From NCBI GenBank assembly GCA_040882055.1, contig JBBECA010000008.1, positions 1 through 46,399 on the forward strand: a DNA stretch of 46,399 bases, given 5' to 3'. This DNA comes from Nitriliruptor sp040882055. Lineage in GTDB: Bacteria; Actinomycetota; Nitriliruptoria; Nitriliruptorales; Nitriliruptoraceae. The notes under the pieces were generated by a model, which was not told where the DNA came from, did not search any database, and was given only the letters and a program-made list of their open reading frames with translations. Shown here piece by piece: positions 1 through 7,471 of this stretch (its first letter is position 1; the number at the start of each line of letters is the position of its first letter). The position numbers and the translations under genes are program-made.

Positions 1-141
1 CCGGACGAGTGGAAGGAGTTCACCCCGATCAACGCCGAGTTCTTCGAGGACTCGGTGACGGGGCTGGGCTCGCCGGGTGGCGCCGCCACCGTCGGCGCCG
101 TCGACAAGGACCACCCGAAGGTCGCCGCCTGGGACGCTTGA
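1..141 (+). CDS. 7Fe-type ferredoxin, C-terminal fragment
   Basis: Reading frame 1 is open from the window edge to a TGA at 139-141, giving the last 46 residues of a protein whose start lies outside the window. The fragment (PDEWKEFTPINAEFFEDS, then a GLGSPGGA stretch and DHPKVAAW) matches the C-terminal tail of the complete ferredoxin that follows almost residue for residue. It is therefore the end of a tandem paralogue. The tail follows the two-cluster core in actinobacterial seven-iron ferredoxins, small cytosolic electron carriers. The iron-sulfur part itself is not visible, so cluster content is inferred only from the paralogue. Confidence 0.85.
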   Translation, partial: PDEWKEFTPINAEFFEDSVTGLGSPGGAATVGAVDKDHPKVAAWDA

Positions 142-179
142 GCAGCGCTCGCCGTTTCGGCGCGCACGGGACGCCTCGG

Positions 180-185
180 TAGCAT
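180..185 (+). promoter_or_regulatory. Probable -10 box of the second ferredoxin gene
   Basis: TAGCAT lies 51 bases before the ATG at 237, in the 95-base gap between the two ferredoxin genes. It resembles the TAGCGT-type boxes before many genes in this window. It suggests the second ferredoxin has its own promoter. No clear -35 element is visible. Confidence 0.4.
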
Positions 186-236
186 CCCGCTCGCCGGCAC
201 CAGCCGGCGACCGACGCGGACCAGGGGAAGCGCGAG

Positions 237-575
237 ATGACCTACGTCATCGCCGAGCCGTGCATGGACGTCAAGGACACCGCCTGCGTGCAGGAGTGCC
301 CCGTCGACTGCATCTACGAGGGCGACCGCCTCCTCTACATCCACCCCGCGGAGTGCATCGACTGCGCCGCCTGTGAACCCGCGTGTCCGGTCGAGGCGAT
401 CTTCTACGCCGACGACGTGCCGGACGAGTGGAAGGCCTTCACGGCGATCAACGCCGAGTACTTCGACAGCTCGGTGACGGGTCTCGGCAGCCCCGGCGGC
501 GCGTCCGAGGTCGGTGCGTCGAACGTCGACCACCCGAAGGTCGCCGAGTACGAGATCCCGAACGCCACCCCCTGA
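237..575 (+). CDS. Seven-iron ferredoxin (3Fe-4S/4Fe-4S)
   Basis: A 112-residue soluble electron carrier, likely serving oxidoreductases such as cytochromes P450 or F420-linked enzymes (inference). Cysteines at 9, 17 and 21 (C-x7-C-x3-C-P), then 40, 43, 46 and 50 (C-x2-C-x2-C-x3-C-P), give the arrangement of bacterial FdxA/FdxC ferredoxins with one [3Fe-4S] and one [4Fe-4S] cluster. The tail from about residue 62 (PDEWKAFT) is the family's usual extension and repeats the end of the upstream partial gene. The ATG is preceded by GGGGAAGCGCGAG, an acceptable ribosome site. A weak GC hairpin (599-604 with 620-625) lies downstream. Confidence 0.93.
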   Translation: MTYVIAEPCMDVKDTACVQECPVDCIYEGDRLLYIHPAECIDCAACEPACPVEAIFYADDVPDEWKAFTAINAEYFDSSVTGLGSPGGASEVGASNVDHPKVAEYEIPNATP

Positions 576-664
576 GGGGGCACACCGTGCAGCACCGCCG
601 GACCTCCGCTGCTGGCGGGGGTCCGCTCGTGTCGGCACCCTCGTGACCGCGCTGAGGAGCTGAC

Positions 665-1420
665 GTGTTCGGTCGCCGTCGCCGCGCGGGTCGCCAGGAG
701 CTCGACGTGCGTTCGCTGGTCGTCGAGCACCTCGAGGGAGGCCGCCCGACCGGGTGGTTCGAGCCGCTCTACGCCGCGGCTGATGGTGACGAGCGTCGTA
801 TCCCCTGGGGAGGGGCCGAACCGCACCCGTACGTGACCGACTGGCTCGCCGACCCGGTGCTCGTCCCGCCCGGCCGACGGGCCGTCGTGGTCGGGTGCGG
901 GCTCGGTGGTGACGCGGCCGCCCTCGACGACGCCGGCTACGACGTCGTCGCCTTCGACGTCGCCCCGACCGCCGTGGACGTCGCCCGCCAGAGGCTGCCC
1001 GGGACGGTCGACGTGCGCACCCTCGACCTGCTCGAGCTCCCGGAGGACCTGGTCGGCGCGTTCGACCTGGTCGTCGAGGTCAGGACCGTCCAGAGCTTGC
1101 CCGGGGTCGTACGTGATGCCGCCATGCACGCGGTGGCGTCGCTGGCGGGCCCGGATGGTGTGGTCGTCGTGGTGACGTTGCTGGCGACCTCGGCGCAGGC
1201 GGCGTCCGATGCCGAGGGTCCGCCCTGGCCGCAGGCGCCCTCCGAGCTCGCGGCCTACCTCGCCGGTGGCCTGCGCCGCGTGGCGCTGGAGCACCCGGAC
1301 CCGGCGGGGGAGCGGGCGGTCGACGTGCGCTGCACCTTCGTGCGCGACCCCGAGGGTCCGGGGCGCACGCTCGTCGACGACGGCGGTGCGGGACGCGACG
1401 TGCTGGGGATCGGTGGCTAG
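665..1420 (+). CDS. Class I SAM-dependent methyltransferase
   Basis: 251 residues, GTG start with AGGAG seven bases upstream. The Rossmann motif I (VVGCGLGGDA, about residues 76-85) and the acidic motif II (VVAFDV) identify an AdoMet-binding fold. The early W-F-x-x-L-Y and IPWG segments recall the thiopurine-methyltransferase-like branch. The acceptor substrate cannot be told. It is cytosolic, with no signal or membrane segment. Its TAG stop shares the palindrome CTAG with the stop of the convergent FrhB-like gene, so the two coding regions overlap by four bases. Confidence 0.82.
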   Translation: MFGRRRRAGRQELDVRSLVVEHLEGGRPTGWFEPLYAAADGDERRIPWGGAEPHPYVTDWLADPVLVPPGRRAVVVGCGLGGDAAALDDAGYDVVAFDVAPTAVDVARQRLPGTVDVRTLDLLELPEDLVGAFDLVVEVRTVQSLPGVVRDAAMHAVASLAGPDGVVVVVTLLATSAQAASDAEGPPWPQAPSELAAYLAGGLRRVALEHPDPAGERAVDVRCTFVRDPEGPGRTLVDDGGAGRDVLGIGG

Positions 1421-2538
1421 CTCGGCACGACCGGCAGGAGGCCGGGTCGGGCGGCATCGTCCGGGAGGAGGTCGCCGGGCCACCGTTTGCGGGACACCGT
1501 CGACAGCTTGGTCAGCAGGTTCATGGCGACCTCATCGGTCTCGCCGGGGCGGGCCTCGATGAGCCCCTCGTCGATGAGGCCCTTGATCCACTCCTCGCCC
1601 CGGCCGGTGCGCACGAGGGTGAGGGTCCAGTTGTCGTCCGCGCCGATCCCGCCCGTGGAGATGTCGGCGTGCTGGGCGGCGAAGTCGGGGCACAGCTTGC
1701 AGCCGGGACGGGTGTGGGCGTGGAAGGGCTTCAAGGGGATCTCGTGGTAGCCGCCGTCACGGGTCCACACCTGGTAGCGGCCCTTGATGTTGATCTTGGT
1801 CACGTCGGCGACGTCGATGCCGTGGTCGGCCAGGACCTGCTTCTGGCCGTCGTAGGTGAAGGTCTTGGAGCACAGCAGCCCGATCGTCAGGGCCACCTTG
1901 CGCTTGTACTTGTTGACGTTGTAGGCCGGCAGGGACCCGTTGATCGACGCCTGGCACGACATCCCGACCAGCGCCAGCTCCTTGAGGCCCGCCGCCTCGG
2001 CGTCGGCCATCGCCAGCGGGTTCGCGCTGTAGGTGTACCGCGACCCGGCCGTGGCCAGCACCCCCTCGCGGTCGGTCACCACCGTCGGCGCCGCATCGAA
2101 CGGCCCCCGCTCGGAGACGATCATCGAGGTCAGGGCACCATCGATCCGGCCGGTCTCGAGCCCCCAGATCAGCAGCTGGGACACCAGCCCGCCGTCCTGG
2201 CCCGCCTGCGCCACCCCCGCATCGGTCGCGCGGGTCAGCAGGATCGAACGTGCGATCCCGTACGGCTCGTCCGCGGTCCGCTGGCGCCCGAACAGCTCCA
2301 GGTCGAGGTCCGACTCCCAGTCCCGGAACCGCGGACACGCCCGGGTGCAGATGTCGCACCCCTTGTCCCCGATCGCGCACTGATCGTGGGCCATGCCCTC
2401 CCCGATCTGTACCGGGAAGTGGTCGTCGGTGTACCCCAGCACGTCGCGCGGGCAGGCCATCACGCACGCCGCACACCCCGTGCACAGCCCGGTGTCCACC
2501 ACCTCGCGCTTCAGCTCCCGCCAGTGCACCTCACCCAC
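1417..2538 (-). CDS. F420 hydrogenase/dehydrogenase beta-subunit (FrhB) family oxidoreductase
   Basis: A 373-residue iron-sulfur protein of the FrhB family, whose members exchange electrons between ferredoxin-type clusters, flavin and often coenzyme F420. The N-terminus carries two [4Fe-4S] motifs: C19, 22, 25, 29 (CTGCAACVMACP) and C54, 61, 64, 68 (CDICTRACP). The FrhB N- and C-terminal domains follow, with the late C-x2-C (GCKLCP) and STGGIG motifs. The frame is open further upstream, but GTG at 2538 has GGGAGGAG six bases away and begins just before the first cluster, so it is preferred. The substrate is unknown: hydrogenase, formate dehydrogenase and divinyl-reductase partners are not nearby. 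The ferredoxins at 1-575 are possible redox partners (inference). Confidence 0.87.
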   Translation of the reverse strand: MGEVHWRELKREVVDTGLCTGCAACVMACPRDVLGYTDDHFPVQIGEGMAHDQCAIGDKGCDICTRACPRFRDWESDLDLELFGRQRTADEPYGIARSILLTRATDAGVAQAGQDGGLVSQLLIWGLETGRIDGALTSMIVSERGPFDAAPTVVTDREGVLATAGSRYTYSANPLAMADAEAAGLKELALVGMSCQASINGSLPAYNVNKYKRKVALTIGLLCSKTFTYDGQKQVLADHGIDVADVTKINIKGRYQVWTRDGGYHEIPLKPFHAHTRPGCKLCPDFAAQHADISTGGIGADDNWTLTLVRTGRGEEWIKGLIDEGLIEARPGETDEVAMNLLTKLSTVSRKRWPGDLLPDDAARPGLLPVVPS

Positions 2539-2579
2539 GCTGTGCTCCTCCCGGCCACCCGCGCTGGGGCAGCGGGCCG

Positions 2580-2585
2580 ACCCTA
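2580..2585 (-). promoter_or_regulatory. Probable -10 box of the FrhB-family gene
   Basis: TAGGGT on the minus strand, 41 bases before the GTG at 2538, fits the TAnnnT pattern of the other proposed -10 boxes. Prediction only. Confidence 0.35.
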
Positions 2586-2613
2586 CCGAGCCGCCCGACC
2601 TCCACGTCACCCC

Positions 2614-2619
2614 TACCCT
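2614..2619 (+). promoter_or_regulatory. Probable -10 box of the zinc-ribbon membrane protein gene
   Basis: TACCCT lies 28 bases before the GTG at 2648, the same spacing as the boxes at 26802, 34472 and 36920. No -35 element is seen. Confidence 0.35.
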
Positions 2620-2647
2620 CCGCCGCTGGCGACCACGAGGTGGACGG

Positions 2648-3178
2648 GTGAGCGGACCGCAGGAGGTGGCCCGTCCCACCCGCGCTCGACGCGCCTCGCC
2701 GCTGACCACGCACGAGAAGGGTCGGGTCGCGCTCGCCGCCCTGGCGCCGGTGCTGGTGACGGTCCTGGTGCTGGCGCCGGTCGCGCTCGTCACCTCGATC
2801 ACCTTCGGGGACGTGCTGAGCGCCGCCGTCGTCTACGGCGGGCTGCTCGGTCTCGCGGCCGGGTTCGTGGCGACCGACCGGCTGCAGGCTCGGCAGTGTC
2901 CCCGGTGTGGCCAGCGCCAGCGGCGCGGCGCGGCCGGTTGCGACGCGTGCGGGTACGACCTCGCCCGACGCCCGCGGTACGCGTGCGCCGAGCGGCACCT
3001 GGCCTACCTCGACCGCCAGGGCGACGGGAGGTGCGAGTGCGGGCGGCCCCTCGAGCCGCTCCCCGAGACGCGCGGGGTCGGCCCGCAGGTGGTGGCCACG
3101 CTGCGCATCGGCGGCCTGTTGCTCGTCTTCCTCGTCGTGGTCGGGCTCGTGCTGAACCTGCTCGAAGGGCGAATCTGA
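2648..3178 (+). CDS. Zinc-ribbon membrane protein of unknown function
   Basis: 176 residues. Two adjacent membrane segments (about residues 28-50 and 55-75) lead into a cysteine-rich module with pairs CPRC, CDAC and CECG, typical of zinc ribbons. A third membrane segment near the C-terminus (LLLVFLVVVGLVLNLL) ends the protein. The GTG start follows GAGGT at a normal distance; the frame is open further upstream, but that part lacks membrane or ribbon character. The ribbons probably face the cytosol and bind zinc structurally. No family was recognised and no partner is evident. Confidence 0.7.
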   Translation: MSGPQEVARPTRARRASPLTTHEKGRVALAALAPVLVTVLVLAPVALVTSITFGDVLSAAVVYGGLLGLAAGFVATDRLQARQCPRCGQRQRRGAAGCDACGYDLARRPRYACAERHLAYLDRQGDGRCECGRPLEPLPETRGVGPQVVATLRIGGLLLVFLVVVGLVLNLLEGRI

Positions 3179-3192
3179 GCCCGCCCGGAGCC

Positions 3193-4701
3193 TCAGACGA
3201 GGAGGCGGCTCGCGGGACGGTGCTCGCTGGCGGCGCTGTAGCCGGCCCAGGCCTGTTCGAGGCGGCGGACCCCCTCGGCGAGGTCGACCGCCGGGTCGGC
3301 GAACACCAGACGGATGGAGCGGCGGTTGCCCTCGTCGACCGAGAGCGCGGAGCCGGGCACGATCGTCACCCCGTGCCGGGAGGCGAGCTCGGCGAACTCC
3401 TCGGCGTTGCCGCGTGGCAGGGTGCACCAGAGCGACAGCCCGCCGAGCGGGACCTGGAAGCTCCAGTCGGGGAGGTGCTCGCGGAGGAGCGCGACGAGCT
3501 GGTCCCGGCGTGGTCGTAGCTCGTCGCGACGCTCGACCTGGATCCGATCGCGCTGCTCGAGCAGGCGCAGCGCGAGCAGCTGGCTGATCAGCGGCGAGCC
3601 GAGGTCCGCGACGGTCTTGACCGCGAGGGTGCGCGGCGCGGTGTCGAGGGGGCTCCGGACCCACCCGACGCGCATGCCGGCCCAGTAGAGCTTGGCCGTC
3701 GACCCCAAGGTGTGGATCGGGGCGTCCGGGTCGTGGGCGGCGATGGAGCGCGGGAGGTCGAGACCCTCCTCGAGGACGACGTCGGCCATCGCGAGGTCCT
3801 CGAGGACCGGCAGCCGCCGCGACACCGACAGCGCGGCGATGGTGGCCCGGCGGTCGTCGGGGAGCACCACCCCGGTCGGGTTGTGGAAGTGTGGCGTGAG
3901 GTAGAACAAGCGGGGGTCGGTCCGCACGATGAGATCCTCGAGCAGGTCGACCCGCACCCCGTGCTCGTCGATCGGGACCGGCACCGGCCGAGCGCCGAAG
4001 CGGCGGAAGACGTCGAGGGCCCCCGGGAAGGTCGGGCTCTCGACCAGCACGGTGTCGCCGGGGCGCAGGAGCTGGCGGGCGACCAGTGAGATCCCCTGGT
4101 GGGCGCCGGTGGTGACCACGATCTGCTCGGGACGCGTCGGCAGCCCGTCCTCGGCGAAGCGCTCCGCGACGAGGTCGCGGAGGGCACGCAGCCCCTGCGG
4201 GACGTAGCCGTGGTGCGCGGTCAGCGAAGCGATGTCCTCCGCGCTCAGCGAGCCGAGCACGGTGTTGATGGTGGGGGAGCCGGTGACGGCGGCGACCGAC
4301 AGGTCGATGACGTCCGCCGGGGACCCCTCCTCGTGCTCACCCGGCCCTGAGCGCTGTTCACCACCGCCGGCCGACAGGAAGATGCGTCCCGTCGCGACGG
4401 CGTCGCTGCCGGCCTCGCCCTCGTCGGGGGTGCGCACCCAGGTGCCCGATCCCTGCCGGCTCTCGAGCCACCCGTCGGTCTTGAGCCGGTCGTAAGCGGC
4501 CACCACGGTGGCCCGGCTGACGGTCAGGGCGCGGGCGAGGGCCCGCTCGGGGGGCAGGACCGTGCCGAGCGGGATCTCCCCACGGTCGACGGCCTGGCGC
4601 AGCGCGTCCGCGAGCTGGCGGTACAGCGGTCCGTCGCCGGAGAGCGCATCCTGGAGCAGATCCGCGAGGTGCGGACCACTCTCCCGGATTGGCTCGTCCA
4701 A
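3193..4701 (-). CDS. MocR-type GntR regulator with aminotransferase domain
   Basis: 502 residues. Residues 24-90 form a GntR winged helix (LYRQLADALRQAV, then VSRATVVAAYDRL). The rest is a fold-type I aminotransferase domain with PHFHNPTG and the PLP lysine in GSTAKLYWAGMRVGW (about residue 340). MocR proteins sense PLP or amino-compound adducts and control vitamin B6, GABA, taurine or ectoine genes; which applies here is unknown. The start is a TTG at 4701 with GGAG directly against it, so the exact start is uncertain, but no ATG or GTG lies close by in frame. Direct repeats in the leader suggest self-control. Confidence 0.88.
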   Translation of the reverse strand: MDEPIRESGPHLADLLQDALSGDGPLYRQLADALRQAVDRGEIPLGTVLPPERALARALTVSRATVVAAYDRLKTDGWLESRQGSGTWVRTPDEGEAGSDAVATGRIFLSAGGGEQRSGPGEHEEGSPADVIDLSVAAVTGSPTINTVLGSLSAEDIASLTAHHGYVPQGLRALRDLVAERFAEDGLPTRPEQIVVTTGAHQGISLVARQLLRPGDTVLVESPTFPGALDVFRRFGARPVPVPIDEHGVRVDLLEDLIVRTDPRLFYLTPHFHNPTGVVLPDDRRATIAALSVSRRLPVLEDLAMADVVLEEGLDLPRSIAAHDPDAPIHTLGSTAKLYWAGMRVGWVRSPLDTAPRTLAVKTVADLGSPLISQLLALRLLEQRDRIQVERRDELRPRRDQLVALLREHLPDWSFQVPLGGLSLWCTLPRGNAEEFAELASRHGVTIVPGSALSVDEGNRRSIRLVFADPAVDLAEGVRRLEQAWAGYSAASEHRPASRLLV

Positions 4702-4708
4702 CTCCAGT

Positions 4709-4746
4709 CCAATGTTCGGTGCTTGCAGGTTGCGCGCAGGCCAATG
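4709..4746. promoter_or_regulatory. Candidate MocR operator: CCAATG direct repeats
   Basis: CCAATG occurs at 4709-4714 and 4741-4746, a 32-base period close to three helical turns, with a related CCAAC at 4698-4702. The repeats lie between the predicted -10 box and the regulator's start. Directly repeated half-sites about three turns apart are characteristic of MocR operators such as that of GabR. Binding by this protein is inferred. Confidence 0.35.
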
Positions 4747-4753
4747 GAGGCGT

Positions 4754-4759
4754 ACGGTA
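4754..4759 (-). promoter_or_regulatory. Probable -10 box of the mocR gene
   Basis: TACCGT on the minus strand, 52 bases upstream of the TTG at 4701. The CCAATG repeats lie between it and the coding region, as expected for autorepression. Confidence 0.35.
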
Positions 4760-5247
4760 CCTCACATCGGCACGGAACACCGGGTAGCTCCTCCCAAGCT
4801 CCCGAGTGGACCGGTCCGAACGGACGGTGTCCTTCGACGCGGCCCGGATGGTGCTCCCACCTTCCGACCGCGGGACCCGATCCGCACAACCGAAGACACG
4901 CGCGGGCCTCACGCTCCCTCTCCCAACCGAGGCCCGACGCGCCGCTCAGGGGCCAGGACCCACCTCTCCCCCCTCGCGGCTCCCACCGCTGGATGGTCCC
5001 TCTCCCAGGACGACATCCTCCGGGTCCACGAGCCCCTGAGCGCACGACGTCCCCCCCGTCCACCCACCCGGGGGCCGCCACTGTATGGGGGTCGTGGGGG
5101 GGGNNNNNNNNNNCCCCCGGCCCCCCCCGGGGGGGCACGCCTCTGTCTGGGGGTCGTCCTCGGGCCCGGAGGCCCTCGGTCTCCCGACGCCGTGCGTGCT
5201 CCTCGACCCCGAGGGATCTCGTCCGCGCCGCCGGCGGCCGGGGGTTG
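4760..5247. other. Intergenic region without a supported gene; contains a 10-N gap
   Basis: About 490 bases between mocR and hpd. The sequence is C-rich on the plus strand and low in complexity. The open frames here lack ribosome sites and any recognisable protein pattern. Ten N occur at 5104-5113, flanked by G runs on the left and C then G runs on the right. TGGGGGTCGT appears on both sides of the gap. A short GC hairpin (GGGCC 5162-5166 with GGCCC 5171-5175) could help end hpd transcription; no T tract follows. Confidence 0.6.
5104..5113. other. Assembly gap (10 N) in a poly-G/C tract
   Basis: Ten undetermined bases flanked by G7 and C5 runs. The true length is unknown, and a homopolymer or hairpin sequencing failure is likely. 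Confidence 0.95.
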
Positions 5248-6366
5248 TCAGAGGTTGCCGCGGCGCTCCTGGGCGCGTTCGATCGACTCGAACAGCGCCT
5301 TGAAGTTGCCGACCCCGAAACCCTTGGCGCCGTGCCGCTCGATGATCTCGTAGAAGACGGTGGGCCGATCCTCCACCGGCTCGGTGAAGATCTGCAACAG
5401 GTAGCCCTCGTCGTCGCGGTCGACGAGGATGCCGAGCGCCTGGAGGTCGTCCCACGACTCGTCGACCTCGCCGACGCGTTCCCTGGCGTCGCGGTAGTAC
5501 TCGTCCGGCACCGTCAGGAAGCTCACGCCGTTGTCCCGCAGCGCCCGGACCGTGGCGACGATGTCGCCGGTGGACAGGGCGAGGTGCTGGACCCCGGGGC
5601 TGCCGTAGTACTGCAGGTACTCGTCGATCTGGCTCTTCTTCTTGCCCTCGGCCGGCTCGTTGATCGGCAGCTTGATGCGGCCGTGGCCGTCCCAGAGGAC
5701 CTTCGACATCAGCGCCGTGTACTCGGTGGAGATCGCCTCGTCGTCGAAGTGGCGCAGTTGGCTGAACCCCATGATGCGCTCGTAGAAGCGCGCCCAGGTG
5801 TCCATCGCGCCTTCCTCGACGTTGCACACCACGTGGTCGATCGCGGAGAGACCGACGGGGACGCCGAGCGGGTCGTGCTCGACCGGCTCGTACCCCGGCA
5901 GGTAGGTGCCCGAGTAGTCCTCGCGTTGCACGAAGGAGTGGATGGTGTCGCCGTAGGCGCGGATGGCGCTGCGCACGATCTTGCCGTGCTCGTCCTCGAG
6001 CACCTCCGGCTCGGCGAACGGGGTGGCGCCGCGCGCCACGGCCATCGCGAAGGCCTCGTCGGCGTCGGGGACGCGGAAGGCGACGTCCCGGACCCCGTCA
6101 CCGTGCAGCGCCTGGTGTCGGGTGATCTCGTGGTCGGCGGTCAGGCCGGTGGTGAGCACGAAGCGGATCGCCCGCTGCTGCAGCACGTAGGAGGCGCGGT
6201 CGCGCACGCCGGTCTCGGGGCCGGCGTAGCCGACGAGGCGGAAGCCGAAGGCGGTCCGGTAGAAGTGGGCCGCCTGCTTGGCGTTGCCCACCCAGAACTC
6301 GATGGCGTCGTAGCCCTGGAGGGGGAGGCCATCTCGGCCGTCCTTGGCGGTCGCTTGCTGGTCCAC
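5248..6366 (-). CDS. hpd: 4-hydroxyphenylpyruvate dioxygenase
   Basis: 372 residues, the usual length. This cytosolic Fe(II) enzyme converts 4-hydroxyphenylpyruvate and O2 to homogentisate and CO2 in tyrosine breakdown. Two vicinal-oxygen-chelate halves are visible (about 15-150 and 170-345). The iron ligands appear to be H178 (AIDHVV), H261 (GVQHLAL) and E340 (VFYEIIER). The C-terminal lid ends with KGFGVGNFKALFESIE, typical of the family. The GTG start at 6366 follows AGAGGTACCCC. No homogentisate dioxygenase or maleylacetoacetate isomerase gene is in the window, so the rest of the pathway must lie elsewhere. Confidence 0.95.
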   Translation of the reverse strand: MDQQATAKDGRDGLPLQGYDAIEFWVGNAKQAAHFYRTAFGFRLVGYAGPETGVRDRASYVLQQRAIRFVLTTGLTADHEITRHQALHGDGVRDVAFRVPDADEAFAMAVARGATPFAEPEVLEDEHGKIVRSAIRAYGDTIHSFVQREDYSGTYLPGYEPVEHDPLGVPVGLSAIDHVVCNVEEGAMDTWARFYERIMGFSQLRHFDDEAISTEYTALMSKVLWDGHGRIKLPINEPAEGKKKSQIDEYLQYYGSPGVQHLALSTGDIVATVRALRDNGVSFLTVPDEYYRDARERVGEVDESWDDLQALGILVDRDDEGYLLQIFTEPVEDRPTVFYEIIERHGAKGFGVGNFKALFESIERAQERRGNL

Positions 6367-6477
6367 GGGGTACCTCTGCGTTCTCGCGGGGGACCGGTCC
6401 CGGGTCGCGGCGGCCGGTCACGACGGTGGCCGCGACGCCCCGGACGGTCGGTCAGCGGGTGCTCGCAGCACCCCCCG

Positions 6478-6483
6478 ACCTTA
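6478..6483 (-). promoter_or_regulatory. Probable -10 box of hpd
   Basis: TAAGGT on the minus strand lies about 110 bases before the hpd GTG, implying an untranslated leader of roughly 105 bases. Prediction from the TAnnnT pattern only. Confidence 0.3.
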
Positions 6484-6536
6484 CGCAGCCCAGCTGAGAG
6501 GGCCACTCGGTCGTGCGTCCAACCCGGCCGGATAGC

Positions 6537-6923
6537 TCAGGCGGGCGGGATCATCCCAGGGGGGAGGTCGCTGCGACCGGCGAGCGGGGACAGCTCGAAC
6601 TCGGGGCGTCCGATGCGCAGGAACTCCACCGGTTCGTCACCGGCGAGGTGCTGCTCGCAGATGGCCGGGACGTCGTCGACGGTGACCCCGCCGTACCAGA
6701 CGTCGTCGGGCGCGACGTAGATCGCCGGTCCGACCATGCAGGGCTCGAGGCACCCCGAGGCCACGACCTTGACGTCGACCAGCCCGAGCCGGCCGGTCTC
6801 CTCACGGATCGCCTCGAACAGGTCCGCGCTGCCGTTGCGGATGCACGAGGGGCGTGGGTGCTCCGTCGGCCGTTCGTTGATGCAGACGAAGACCCACTTG
6901 CGAGGCATACCGATCCGAGCCAC
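6537..6923 (-). CDS. Thioredoxin-like [2Fe-2S] ferredoxin
   Basis: 128 residues. Four cysteines in a thioredoxin-fold ferredoxin pattern (FVCINER, then PSC, then SGCLEPC) should hold one [2Fe-2S] cluster, as in the (2Fe-2S) ferredoxin domain family related to NuoE. Such proteins act as cytosolic electron carriers or iron-sulfur modules; the partner is unknown. GTG at 6923 (VARIGMPRKW) has AAGGAG five bases upstream and is preferred to an in-frame GTG at 6938. The next gene to the left is hpd, but the 170-base gap with its own promoter argues against an operon. Confidence 0.82.
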   Translation of the reverse strand: MARIGMPRKWVFVCINERPTEHPRPSCIRNGSADLFEAIREETGRLGLVDVKVVASGCLEPCMVGPAIYVAPDDVWYGGVTVDDVPAICEQHLAGDEPVEFLRIGRPEFELSPLAGRSDLPPGMIPPA

Positions 6924-6999
6924 GGACGCTCCTTCCACCGTTCGCGGTCGACATCACGTCGTTCGGACCGGGGGTCGCCCGGCCACGCGCGAGGCGACC

Positions 7000-7009
7000 A
7001 CCGTAGCCT
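7000..7009. promoter_or_regulatory. Overlapping divergent -10 boxes
   Basis: ACCGTAGCCT contains TAGCCT on the plus strand (7004-7009, 36 bases before the GTG at 7046). It also contains TACGGT on the minus strand (7005 to 7000, about 76 bases before the GTG at 6923). Both fit TAnnnT and share the central TA, so one element may drive both genes. Confidence 0.4.
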
Positions 7010-7045
7010 CGGGGTCGTCCGTCCACCGTCGTCCGAGGAGCTCCC

Positions 7046-7471
7046 GTGCCCGCCGACCAGCGCGCCGTCATCCGTTCGGTCCTGTCCGAGTGCCGACGTA
7101 TCGCCGTGGTCGGCGCCTCCGAGGACCCAGCGCGCCCGAGCCATGGCGTGACCCGACGGCTGCTCGACCTCGGGTACGGCATCGTCCCGGTGAACCCGAA
7201 CGCGTCGCGCATCCACGGCCTCGACGCCCACCCGTCGCTCGACGACGTCGGCCCCGTCGACCTCGTCGACGTGTTCCGTCGCGCCGAGCACGCCCCCGAG
7301 GTCGCCCGTCAGGCCGTCGCCGCGGGCGCGAAGGCGCTGTGGTTGCAGCAGGGGGTCCGCTCCGACGAGGCGCGGGGCATCGCCGAAGACGCCGGGTTGC
7401 TGTTCGTCGAGGACGCGTGCCTCGCGGTCGAGGCCGAGCGGGCCGGCATCCCGCTCCCACCCCCCGCGTGA
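7046..7471 (+). CDS. CoA-binding domain protein
   Basis: 141 residues, GTG start with GAGGAG. A single Rossmann-like CoA_binding_2 domain: the nucleotide loop is IAVVGASEDPARPSHGV near residue 20, followed by YGIVPVNPNA and KALWLQQGVRSDEA. Relatives are small cytosolic proteins that bind CoA in vitro and have no assigned reaction. The HAD phosphatase gene overlaps its stop by four bases (GTGA), so the two are translationally coupled and may act on related metabolites (inference). Confidence 0.85.
   Translation: MPADQRAVIRSVLSECRRIAVVGASEDPARPSHGVTRRLLDLGYGIVPVNPNASRIHGLDAHPSLDDVGPVDLVDVFRRAEHAPEVARQAVAAGAKALWLQQGVRSDEARGIAEDAGLLFVEDACLAVEAERAGIPLPPPA

Noticed and set aside
2539..2802. N-terminal extension of the FrhB-like frame
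   Set aside because: It lacks family similarity and overlaps the divergent promoter region; GTG at 2538 has GGGAGGAG.
1669..3519. Plus-strand open frame across the FrhB-like and zinc-ribbon genes
   Set aside because: Shadow of genes in other frames, with no domain signal.
4806..5039. Short open frame in the mocR-hpd gap
   Set aside because: No ribosome site, skewed Ser/Pro/Arg composition, no recognisable pattern.
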